Shown here in pieces: positions 33,420 to 44,596 of a DNA stretch of 64,000 nt (the first letter of the stretch is position 1; the number at the start of each line of letters is the position of its first letter). The notes beneath the pieces are model-generated. The model ran no database searches. It was not told the origin of the DNA and saw only the letters and a program-made list of their open reading frames with translations. This stretch comes from Leptodontidium sp. MPI-SDFR-AT-0119 (taxonomy: Eukaryota > Ascomycota > Leotiomycetes > Helotiales > Leptodontidiaceae), in NCBI GenBank assembly GCA_020726505.1, contig JAHLEZ010000027.1, positions 372,001-436,000 of the forward strand, given 5' to 3'. Both the position numbers and the translations under genes were made by a program.

Positions 33420-34640
33420 ACTTTATAATAAAGATATTAAAATCGTTAAATATTTTGGGTTAGAATACGATTAAGCTTAAAAAAAAAAGCTCGTGAATTC
33501 GCAGGTCTTCAAACCTAATAAGATAAAGAAGTTTATTTGCAATATGAATTTGGTATTTTAGTATTCAAGTGAAATCAAACGAACTAAAGAGGTTATAAAT
33601 TTCGCGAAAGCGGCCATAACGTTAGTACAAAAGGCTATTACTAATCCATAATGCTCTAATCTCTTTGAGAAAACAAGTTAACGACGATTAATAACAGCTT
33701 AATTTAAACTAAACGCGGTAATAAAGACGCTCGAATTAATTAGGCAATAAAATAATCTTATTAATAAATTTTATAAAAAGATACAACTATTTTTAATTAA
33801 GAATAATAGCACGTATAGAAAGTGTTATTAAAGTGCAAAGGAATATGTAAAACGCTATAATATACTACTACAATAAATTTTATAATAAATTCCCTTGATT
33901 AAGCTCGAGTTGAACTAAATAAAGATAACTGATAATGATATGAATAAAGCAAAGAATAGGAGCTACAATGGTACTACCGAACTTAGTGAAGAATAAAGCT
34001 TTGAAAAGCAAAAGCGTAAACGTAATCGCTACGATAACATAATCGACGGTAAATTACCTTCGAAGCGGCTAAGATACGACGGCTAACGTTCGAGTTTCTC
34101 TTCTCGTAAGACTATTAATAAGTGATTAACTGGGCGATTATAATAGTTTAAGATCGTTGTATTAAGAAGTATAAGGGAAGGAAACTAATTAGTGGAAAGA
34201 CAGAACCGATAATTAGAAAAGGATGCGGTGTGAAGAGCAATTGATTTATCGTTAACTTTTTATAATCAAAAAAGAATAATTCTTTAGGCGTCTTTAACTA
34301 TCGTAATACTAAAATTACGAAAAAAGAATAACGATTAAAAACCGCCGTCGCAAAAACAACCAACACTCCTTAGTACCCCCTCGCCAAAGGACTACTAAGC
34401 TCACACAAGCACCGACACCTCCCTTATTAATAAAATCGTAAAAGCGAAAGTTAAGGTTTAAAGCAACAATAGCATTAAAGAAAGGCCGCCCAAACCGAGG
34501 TAATAAGTATTATACGTTATACCCTGGAATATTAAAGAGGAAAAGCTAATTTCGTTAACAATTACCCGTGAGAGGATAAAGGTGATTAGCAGAGCCTTAG
34601 TAGCCTCCTTTTCTATAGAATCGTCCACGGCTGGCTATAC
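33420..34640 (+). other. RIP-like AT-rich block with a decayed frame
   Basis: Sudden AT-rich, TA-rich sequence. One plus-strand reading keeps a protein-like look between stops (for example FEKQKRKRNRYDN and KFICNMNLVF), so this is probably an old repeat or gene inactivated by C-to-T change. I see no reverse transcriptase, transposase or terminal repeat and cannot name it. Confidence 0.35.
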
Positions 34641-35338
34641 TTATAAGCTCTCCCTGTTGCCGTATCTCTACCCCTCTCGCTTCTTGTAGAATCACTTGGG
34701 AGGAGGGAGCTTGGCGAGGAAGCGCTCATAGAGCCACCCGAGTTTCTCACTGCTCCCACTCAAGCCCTGAGCTGGGGTACCACATTGACAAGCATCTCGC
34801 AGCTCTTCTGGTCGACTACCAGTGGTTTCGTTGCGTTCTCGACTCTGGATCTCGTCCTGTGATGCCTCGGCCGAGCGAGGACTTGGGGAGGTAGGTGTGC
34901 GGGGCGATGATGACTCCACTCCCAAAGCTAACCCTAGTTCTTCAATTTGATTGTGCGGGAGGATTTATTTATTAGTATCCACGCAAATGACTTTTGCCCG
35001 CCTCTGAAGATTGTCCATCATCTATCCTTTATAGAGAGTCTAGCTGAGTCTTGGTTGATCGTCTTCGGGCTGTACGATCTCCTACGCAACAACTTTATGG
35101 TGAAATGGCATCAATTGATCCCCATCGCTCAGAATGATGAGGCTCTGGAGACTGCCAGCGCATGCTTCTTAGCGGGTTGGTTGAAGGATGAAGCGGATTG
35201 GTCGATTCACTTGGGCTTCATGCAAGGCAGATTTCTTCGAGCCGGACAGGAACAACAAAGAATTAGGCTGCCTCGAAACAAACTTACATCCATCTAATTG
35301 TCGTATCGCCCGTCGAATGTCTACGTTGCTCAACAATA
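34641..35338. other. Upstream region of the NACHT gene
   Basis: GC content returns to normal. A minus-strand frame at 34925-34692 is Ser/Pro/Glu-rich with the tail SSEKLGWLYERFLAKLPPPK but lacks an ATG; it may be a relic exon. The rest probably holds the NACHT gene promoter. Confidence 0.3.
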
Positions 35339-38300
35339 ATGGATCCCCTCAGCGCAGTGGCAAGTGTGATAGCAGTAATCCAACTCACGCAGGTGGTTTC
35401 TCTCGTATTAAAAGGGTACTTCAGCACTGCCCGCGAGGCTCGCAAAGACATTGACCGCCTCTTTTCATCTATCACCAGCCTCGAACTCATCTTGGTAGAA
35501 GTCTCCCAAATCGCGAACAATCAGCATTCCGAGGATTTAGCAGCATCTTTGGAACATCCTGGCGGTCCACTTCAGCTGCTGAAAGCTGAGCTGGAAATTC
35601 TCCGTGTCATTCTCAATGCTCCACGAGCGCCTCAGCCAAAAGGAAGCCTTAGGACTTTGGTCCAGTCGCTGCAATGGCCGTTCAAAAAGGGTGAAGTGGA
35701 TAAGTTTTTAAGTGCGATTGAGCGGCATAAATCAACGCTAAATGCGAACTTGGGATTTGGCATGTTGGACCTCCAAATCAGGGGCTTGGATATTCTTACG
35801 AGCATTCAGGCGGATATCAAGAATGCTCAAAGCGATCGCGAACACCAGGCAATCATTCGATGGTTATCAAACTCGATTCCGGATCCATCGCAAGAGCACA
35901 ATGCAGCAATAGAGAAGCATGTCGAAGGGACAGGCGCGTGGTTAATTCTCTCGCAAGAAGCGAAGACATGGGCAGCGACGGGAAACTCATTCATCTGGTT
36001 CAATGGCGGTTGTAAGTACCATCAATAGGAAGCATTCATCATCCAAATTTTTACTTACATCATCTATAGCCGGTTCGGGGAAGACTATTCTATGTTCAAC
36101 CTTAATTGAAAGTCTCAAAACTCGATGCAGACTCCGGAGACAGTCTGCCACGGCCGTCGTGTACTGGTATTTCTCATTCGCCAATAAACAAACACAGAAC
36201 GTGTCGAACTTCCTTCGATCCATCGTCAGAGATCTATGCAGCAAAGTTTTGATTGTTTCAAAAGTCGTGCACGACTTATGGTCGGATCTGAATAACGGCC
36301 AACAACTGCCAAGCAAAGGCAACCTCCTCGAAATGATCCGCGTGCTTGCAAAAAGCTTCGATTCTGTATATCTAGTCATCGATGGCGTTGACGAGTTCCC
36401 ACGGTCAAACAGACGGGAGCTGCTCGATGCAATTCAGAGGCTCGCTTCCAATGAATTCCCCTCACTTCACATCTTTGTCGCGAGCAGACCTGAAGGTGAC
36501 CTACGAGAAGCTTTCGAGGAGATTTCAGAGACGTCAGCTTACTACTCTAATGTCACAGCTCGAGCTTCTCACTTCAAGGAAGACATAAACAAGTATCTGG
36601 ATGCTAGGATGCAGTCCAGGTCATGTAACAAATGGCAGGCAGAAGAAAAGAGCAAGATCACCACGGGTTTAGCAACCCAAGCCGATGGAATGCAAGAAAG
36701 TCCCGCCCTAAAATTCCTGATTACTGCTAATTATTGTAAAGGTTTCGCCTAGTAGCTTTGCAAATGGACAAGCTGAACACATTGCTTTCGCGATCTAAGA
36801 GGCGTGAAGCCATGACTACCCTCCCGAAATCTCTGAATCATTGCTACGACCGTCTCATTGAAGACATTGATGAGAGCAATCATGACATGGTCCAGAAAGC
36901 TCTCACTTGGTTGCTATTCTCTGCACGGCCTTTGACACTGGCTGAGCTTGCCGAAGCAATCATGGTCAAGTCTACCGAGCCGTATTTTGATGCCGCGCAG
37001 AGATTCGATGATGAGAATTGCATTTTGACCATCATTCCTGCTGGATTCGTCAGGCTAGTGTTCGATGACATGCATTCGAAAGAATTGGCTCAGATCACTA
37101 GACGCGGCGATGCCAATGGAAAGAGCTTCCACTCTAGCCCAACAGTCCAACTCGCTCATCAGTCAGTGAAAGATTACCTACTTTCGTCACCGGTTTCTGG
37201 CCAGCGCTTCATCATCGAGCAAACATCTGCTCATAACTTGATGAGAGAAGCATCTTTGGGCTACTTCATTCATGTGGTACAAGAGTCCCCATTGAATGAT
37301 ATGCCGAGCAAACTGGACATTGCCCAACATTATCCGTTTTTCGGCTATGTGTGTACTTGCTGGCAATACCATTTCCATGACTCGGCAGACCATGACAAAA
37401 TCATGCTTCAATTCCTGGCAACTCGGTTCGTTCGAGGAGACTCGACGCAATTTACAGCGGCTAATGGCGAGAGTATGATCCTAGCCCGACAAAACAGATC
37501 TCGATGCTCGACTGGTTCACCTTGTACACAGTGTAGACGCATCATAGGACGTCGGCTGCATGTAATCCAGTTGGATAACAGAATCAGTTTAGAGTCACTA
37601 AATACACTGTTCACACCAGGTATGTGAAAGTCCTACTGCTTGTGAAACTGTACTTATCGGCACTGCTAGAATATCTTATGGGTCACTTCACAGCAAGTAA
37701 CGTCACGAATTTCTTAGATCGAAACGTCACAGAGTGGGGAACCCATGGGACGAATGTGAAGCTAGATTGGGGGCATCCATCGTTTTTATGTATCGATGTG
37801 GTGGCATGCGTTCCATCTAAAGAGCTTTTTATCCAAATGGGAGCTGACGGCCGCCCTCAACTGGTCAGAAAAACATCGCCGCCACTGGCGATCTTGCCAG
37901 ACGTTATGAACACTATGTCGCATTACGTTGACGATTACGTCAAAAACATAGCATTCGTGGGATTGGATAAATTCGTTGACACTAGTTACATTGATCAGCA
38001 TTCTATGTTTCCAGAGCGACTTCTTCGGGCAACATGCAGATGGTTTTCAAGCGGTCTTTTTCACTATACAGAATTTCCTCGGGATCACAAGCAATTTTGG
38101 CAACTCCAAATGCTTCAAAAGGCGATCGAAATCCACATACTAACAGTCGTCATGGAAAGGAGTCTTTTTCTAACACCAAAGTCTCTAAACGCGGCTCAGA
38201 AAGTTCTCGGTCAAGAATTTCACAGACGATCTGCCCCGCGTTTTGCCCAGCGTCAAATCAAACTCGTTGTTTTTGACGCCTTGAGATCACGGTTGATATC

Positions 38301-38864
38301 TTTGCTGAAAGACTGGGAAATCATTAACAATCATGCCGTGAACCGAGAAGATGATTGGGCCGCAGAGCTCTGCGTACTTCTCATTCTCATACTGGTAGCA
38401 GATAAGGTAGCAGGAAGTGCCTTGTATTTTTGTGAGGCCAGAATAAAACATCACGGCTACCACGCAAAATCAGAGAGAGCAGAATTGGGCCAATTCGTAG
38501 AGGTGTCCGACAAGTACAGTTTTGGCTACCTTCGCGAGAGTTTTCACAGTCGGTATGGCACGAGAAGAGGAGGGAAGGAGAGTTTTAATCCTATCAGGGA
38601 CGGTATGGACTCATGGAGAGGAGCAAAAGAACCAGATTCCAAGACCAAGCGTCTAGTAGAGGACTTGATACATATCAAGAATGAATTTGGTATGTCACTT
38701 TTATACTTGCAACATTCGTGGGCTGATTCATTCCAGATGACGAGATCAATCCTCTGGCAATATCTGAACCGCATCCAAATGAAAAACGCGAAGAAGACAC
38801 TTACGCTTCGCCATACATGAACGCTGGGAGACTTGCGAGCGTTCTCCTTCGTGACCTCAGTTGA
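35339..38864 (+). CDS. NACHT/STAND protein fused to a transcription-factor-like C-terminus, 5 exons, 1106 aa
   Basis: Exons 35339-36011, 36070-36691, 36742-37619, 37670-38689 and 38737-38864 join in frame (3321 nt). Introns are 58, 50, 50 and 47 nt; the second is GC-AG (GCAAGA to GTAAAG). Residues 1-130 (MDPLSAVASVIAVIQLTQVV) match the fungal N-terminal domain of STAND proteins. The NACHT P-loop GGSGSGKT is at about 223-230 and the Walker B VYLVIDGVDEF near 329; ASRPEGDL and the winged-helix-like LPKSLNHCYDRLIEDIDES follow. Instead of WD40 or ankyrin repeats, the frame continues through CSTGSPCTQC (about 687-696, like the second half of a zinc cluster) into about 400 residues resembling a fungal regulator. 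Expected role: NLR-like non-self sensing. Two adjacent genes cannot be excluded. Confidence 0.75.
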
Positions 38865-39535
38865 GCAGTAAGTCACAGGGGTTTAAGAACGGAACTTGAA
38901 TGTCAGCATTGAGTTCCTCGCTTTTCCCAGGTAGTTAGGTGTTTGACGAAACGTATAAAAACGAGAGCTCAGCAGTGACTACCTGCCAATGATCAAAGGA
39001 GGAAATCGAATACGATGAACAAACTGTGGATCGCGGGCAGCGATCAGGGTAGCAAAATGGGTGTAATATTGATATCTACAGGATGTATAGATCCGTCGAA
39101 CAGAACTGCACTGAGAGGTCGGGGTCATGATCGCTATGGGAATGTGTCCCGTACCTCGACGATGTATATCAAGTTGCAACATGAATCTTTTAATGTGATT
39201 TGAATTTTATACACTTAAGATATCAGATATGCGTCCTATTCGTCGACCGATCATCCATTGATACAATTTATGGGAGAAGCAGTCTCTATCTTCTCCCTTG
39301 CTTTCGCAAATTCCGCCTCTGGATCATCAGACGCAAGTTGCGCCGATCATGGCATTGACTAAATTTGCTCAACTTACAAGAATTGCGGGAAACTAATACC
39401 AAGACTCATCACATCACCTCCCTCATCGTTCTATTTCTCTCACACTTCTCTCGCACTTTCACTATCTAGTTATATCGAGCGTGCTATTATACTAGTATTT
39501 CCTTCTCACTAACGAAAATCACTTCACTTACTTCA
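38865..39535. other. Intergenic between NACHT gene and hAT element
   Basis: Terminator region of the NACHT gene and short frames. A small frame at 39015-39203 is not convincing. The end of this stretch is the insertion site of the hAT element. Confidence 0.35.
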
Positions 39536-39543
39536 AATATTAC
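39536..39543 (+). repeat. hAT target-site duplication, left copy
   Basis: AATATTAC immediately before the left terminal inverted repeat; identical to 42894-42901. Confidence 0.92.
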
Positions 39544-42500
39544 CAGCGTATGACTTCGCCCAGCCTAGCCTCCGCCCAAGTCAGCCTGCCCAAGCCTTCC
39601 TCCTCCTCGCCTGTCCTCCAAGCAGCTACTCCTAGCCTAATCCTAGCCTAGCTTTCTGATCAGCCTAGCCTAGCCAAGGGGGGAGGCTGGGCTAGGCTGG
39701 GCAAGGCAAAATAGGGGTAACTTTATATAAGGTAGTAGTAATTAACTTCCGACGAGCTAGGTTCCTAACTACGATATTTCTAATAAATGATATATTAATT
39801 TCCACTTAATTGAACCTTATTTCTAGTGGTACTGATGTCACTGTATATATTTTTTTAATTTTTTTTGTGAATCTAGCTCGTAAATTCAACTTTGAACCTG
39901 TTAATTCTTAATTCTTTACTTTCTATCTATTATCTTTTAGAATTACCTTATAGTATGGCTTCTCTTATAACCGCTATTAATATTAATAACGGCGATTTTA
40001 ATTTGACTACTCTTAACTTAGGGGATACGCCTACAAATCTATAAAGTAACGATACCCCTTAAATTTAAGCTTTCTAAAGAGCTTTAGGCGACAAAATCTA
40101 ATATCAATAGGTCCTTGATAGTATACCTCAAGATCACTAAATTAAGGTTAAATCGATTCGATTTATTACTTATGAGCTATATCGTACGCCTAGGGAAGTC
40201 AAGGATGCGTGGTATTGGGGGCCTAAGTAAGTATTTGAGCTTTTCCGGGTAACTAAGGGTATATATCTTGTCTATTTAATATATAGTACTAATTGGCCTA
40301 GGGAAAGATAAACGGGGCAAATCTCTTTAAAACCGGAAGTACTAAAAGTGCCAATAGTGCGATTATACTTAATTTTCTACTACTAATTCTCAGAATAAAA
40401 TCGATTACCTAATATGAACCCACGGAATATTAGAGTATAATAAGAGGACGCTAATTTAGCCTATAATATACTAGAATAATAAACTCATAACAGAAGAAGT
40501 GTTAATTCGCCAAGTTAAAGTATACGTTAACGTCGCTGTTATAGTCAAAAGACAGCCATTTATTAATACTCTAGTAGCCTTTGTCGTCATTTGTTAACTT
40601 TCACTCAGGCTAATAGTCAATACGTTATTTGTTGAGCTGTTAGAGGTGTTATACCCGAATATTAGTTAACTATTACCTTAGGCTAGTAAAACTATACGCA
40701 AATGGATTATAATTACTTTTGAAGCCCGGAAAGAGGTGTTAAAGGAGGAACTACGCTAATCTATTAATAAAATACACTTCTTATTTAATTTTTAGACTTC
40801 TCTTAACTATTTGGCTTTAATAGGCATCGTTACACATTATATAGACGCCATAGGAGTTAATAAATTAGTAAGTTATATTTATTTTAATGTTTTTAGTCGG
40901 ATGTTAGAAGTGCCTCTTATATCTGGTCTAATTTCACTTAATTGTTTCTCATTTACTACGCAATATTTCTAGGAGATAGTTAGATATTCTAATAGTAATT
41001 AATTAACTTATTAAAACGTACTACTTAGATTTTTATAATATTGTGTAGTAAATGAGTAATTCGCCGATATGTATTTATTAGATTTTCTTACTATATACTT
41101 TCACTTTTAGAAAACATAACTAACTTAATAATTCTTGATTTTTAGACTTTACTAGCTATTCGACAGCTCTATAGCTCTTATTCGGGGGAGAATTAAGCGG
41201 AGGTTATTATACAAGTGATTAACGACTACGAATTAAAGGACAATATTAGCTACTTTGTCACGGACAATGCGACTAATAATAATACCGCTATTAAAGCTAT
41301 TCTTAAGCACTTCTTTCCTAATATGACCGCCTAAAGGCGTAAAGTACGTCGCCTTCGCTGTTTAGGCTATGTAATTAACCTATTTACTAAAGCCTTTCTT
41401 TTTAGTACAGAATATAATACTTTTGAGCAAGAAGTCAATTAAGCCGTCTATAAAGATCTAATTAAAGAATTGAAGTTGTGGAGAAAGAGGGGACTTATTA
41501 AAAAGCTTTATAATATTATTATTTTTATCACTTGATCGCTATAGCGCCGGGAAAAGTTTATAAATATTAAAAGCTTAAATGGCGAAGAAAAGGGAGATTT
41601 TAATTACTTAAACTTAGTGATTAATAACACTACTCGCTAGAACTCTTTATATTCTATAATTAAGAGATCTATTAAGTTATAGGACCAAATTAACTACTTT
41701 TGTATTAACTTCGCTAAGTATATATATAGCGTAGAGGCACGGAAAAGAGCTTAATCTAACGAAGAGTAAGAGCAACTGCTATTACATAATATTTTGACTA
41801 TAAACGATTAGCAAGCTCTTACAAAAGTACTAGCTGTTTTAAAGCCATTCTACGACCTACTCTGCGTGGCGAAGGTTCTTTAGCTAATTCTTCACGTAGT
41901 ACGATCTCTAACTATATGTTAACACTCAATATACTTCTTAAACACATAAAAAAGACACGTGATAATCTTATAGCCAAATATAACAACTTAGAGCTAGTTA
42001 CTTTATCTCTTGAGTATTTAAAGAGTTATACAATTAATTCGTGGACTAAACTTAACGAATACTTTAATAAGGCAGATTAAATAAGTGCTATATATACGGC
42101 CGTTATTACTAGGCCTTAGTTAAAGTGGAAATACTTCTAAAACACATAAAGAAACTACTCTAAGACTTAGCTTACTCGTAGAAAGAACGCTCTTAATTTC
42201 TTATAGAACGAATATCTCGATTCTAATATTAAAGGTACTAGAGAAGTAAGGGGAAAGCGGCTAAGAGCTTGTATTATAAATGATTTCTAGAAGGAGATAG
42301 ATATAATTTTATTAGAAGATGACGAGCCTAAAGATTAACTAAAGGTATAGCTTGACTCGAAGCCGATTTCGTTAGAAGAGCCTTTAATCGACTTCTAGAG
42401 GAGGCAGCGGGTAGTTAATTCTACGAGTAGATTAGCCTAATTAGCCCTTGATATGGCATCTATACCTCTTATGTCGAGCGAGTGCGAGAGGGTGTTTTCA

Positions 42501-42893
42501 TAGGGAAAGCTTTTGATCACGGGACAGCGCTATCGATTGAAGGTTGACTTAATTGAGGCCACACAGTACTTGAGAATATGGCTAATTATGGACCGGAAAG
42601 CACAGAATAGGTGGAGATTAAGTAAGAAGAGAGAAAAAGAGGAGTTGGTATATATAGTACCAGATATTCTTTGAAAAAATCTATTTTCTTTACCCGGACA
42701 TCATTTTTTACCCCTAGTTCACCTCTAGCCTTAGTCAGCCTTCCTACTCCTAGCCTTTTACTATAGTCAGCCTAGCCTAGCCTCGCCTGAGGTATGCTCT
42801 GGTTAGCCTGGCCTCAGCCTAGCCAAGGGGGGGGAGGGCACTTAGCCTAGCCTATGCCGTAGGCTAGGCTAGGCTGGGCGAAGTAAAACGCTG
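39544..42893 (+). mobile_element. Complete, inactivated hAT DNA transposon, 3350 bp
   Basis: Terminal inverted repeats: left begins CAGCGTATGACTTCGCCCAG, right (reverse complement) CAGCGTTTTACTTCGCCCAG. An exact 8-bp target duplication AATATTAC lies at 39536-39543 and 42894-42901, the hAT hallmark. Subterminal regions of about 150 bp carry many GCCTAGCC motifs on both sides, likely transposase-binding repeats. The interior is AT-rich and carries a stop-filled transposase gene. Because the terminal repeats and duplication remain nearly perfect, the insertion is fairly recent relative to the decay of the surrounding DNA, or RIP acted after insertion. Confidence 0.92.
39955..42674 (+). pseudogene. 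hAT transposase pseudogene
   Basis: The ATG at 39955 starts a protein whose order fits a fungal hAT transposase: an N-terminal region, then IGIVTHYIDAIGV (about 40810), NISYFVTDNATNNNTAIKAI (about 41250, the catalytic-core Asp segment), RRLRCLGYVINLFTKAFLF and LKLWRKRGLI. The C-terminal dimerisation block near 42440-42630 reads DMASIPLMSSECERVFS, then GKLLITGQRYRLK, ATQYLRIW and TGA at 42672-42674. Frequent TAG/TAA stops stand where Gln or Trp is expected. Not functional. Full-length relatives are roughly 800-900 aa; this copy has the length for that. Confidence 0.85.
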
Positions 42894-42901
42894 AATATTA
42901 C
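42894..42901 (+). repeat. hAT target-site duplication, right copy
   Basis: AATATTAC immediately after the right terminal inverted repeat; identical to 39536-39543. Confidence 0.92.
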
Positions 42902-44218
42902 TTTTTACTCTCTCCCCGAACTCGTCTCGATCATATCTTTTCTCAATCTTTTACAAAAGTCATGCCTATCAATATCGCTACACCTCGATGTAAACTACTA
43001 TCTCCTTAAGAATACCGCGACGCATGTCTACCTCAAAATCATAAACCGCTCAAATATTCTTCGCTATAAGAAGGGAGATACTACTCCCATAATCTACCCC
43101 GCCAGCATCAATAAACCCCATCACGACTACATCATCAGATTCGCAAATCCCACCCGTATTATAAGAGCTATATATCACGATGCGAAATAAATACGTCAAA
43201 TTACCCTCAATCTATTCAAAATTCATCCAGAAATACCTAAAAGCCTTTTTACCATCTGCGGACTCACGTACTCAATTATCTTCGGCTTTATCAACACTAT
43301 CGTCATTTCGCTTTATTCCATCTAAAGACTAAACGACTTCCTTTTACAATACCTCAACTATCCACTTAACCATAATCCTTTGCTCTTATACGCCTCAAGG
43401 GCCGCAAACTAAGAGCCCGGAACAAACTTCTCGCCGCACTTACTAATCAATCACAACCTCGCAATCCTTTTCTCTTTTAAGAATCCTCTTAAGTACTCAC
43501 ACTTTTCGAAATATTCAAATACCTGGGCACTTTACTTCCTAAAGGAACATAGAACCTAGGGCCCGTTATACTTAGATTGAAAATCATTACTTTAAAACTC
43601 CTCATCCTTATTACAGCCTCGAAACTGTATATTTCTTACGTATAATAAGAATACGCGGAAGTATAAAATTAATATTAAATTATCATATATAGCGCCTTCA
43701 TTATACAACTAGCTTTAAAAATATTCATTAGTATAATTTTAATATTAGTAGTTTCTAAATTTTCTATAAACCTAATAATAACAATTTCGCTACTCTAATC
43801 TGTTTGTATTATAAAGCAAGGTTTAGTATCGCGAAGCTTCTCGATACTAAATATACGAACAAGAAATTACAACAATTCTTTTTGCTTTAACATAATATAT
43901 ATATAAACCCCAACTACGTTTTCTCAGCACTTGTCAAATATACAAAGCGAACCGCTAAGTCGTTCTAGTACTGATAACGGTTCCTCCGACAGTCATCTCT
44001 CCAGAATTCGGAGAAAAAAGCAATAACAAAAAAAGAGAATGGGAGGATTTTTGCTCGGTAATAAAAGTAACTAGAACGACGACAATAAACTAAACCTAGA
44101 TCTTCTAGTCTAGATAAAGCATTCTCGAAAGGAGAGTAATACCAAGGAGATACGGGTTGTGAATGTTAGAGGCTACGGTTATGGGAATATAACGAAATTG
44201 GCTCCGAAATTTTAACGC
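42902..44218 (+). other. AT-rich decayed gene or repeat, unidentified
   Basis: Immediately right of the hAT element an ATG at 42963 begins MPINIATPRCKLLSP and then meets stops. A second frame from about 43070 to 43560 stays largely open (for example KINPHHDY-type and LLINHNLAILFSFKNPLKYS segments). The hAT insertion lies about 70 bp upstream of that ATG, so it landed in what may have been this gene's promoter. I do not recognise the protein. 43600-44100 is very AT-rich and 44100-44218 has nothing recognisable. Confidence 0.3.
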
Positions 44219-44596
44219 TTGGCTGTTGCTCAGTGGCTCTGCGGTACGACGCTTCATGTGCTGAAGGCTATCATCGGAAAGTTCCCGACCAGTGCCAACG
44301 TGGCTTATTCCCTAAACCTCACGTATACGCACGAGGAAAGGGGAAGACTTAAGACTTGTGTGCGGTGCACTCTGAGGACCTCCAGCTTTCAATTAGAGGG
44401 CTGCAGAACCGGCGATGCTTCACTCCATCTCCAACCCCCCCCCGCCTCAAAACGTGGATTCATGGCCTGGGACTGTTGTATTGTATTTACTTCTATTGAG
44501 AAAATTTCCTGATCCGTAGTAAGGTGTTTTCGAAACTCCGCACAGTTTGTAAGGGATAGAAGTTCTTGGTGCAGCGAGATGGGGGGTGTGGGTTCT

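Noticed and set aside
38690..38820. Reading the NACHT gene straight through to a TGA at 38818
   Set aside because: A 47-nt GT-AG intron (GTATGT to TTCCAG) fits this gene's pattern and gives a more natural charged tail ending at 38864; still not proven.
44219..44512. Plus-strand open frame beside the fourth HET gene
   Set aside because: Starts with TTG, has no features, and sits at the edge of decayed repeat DNA.
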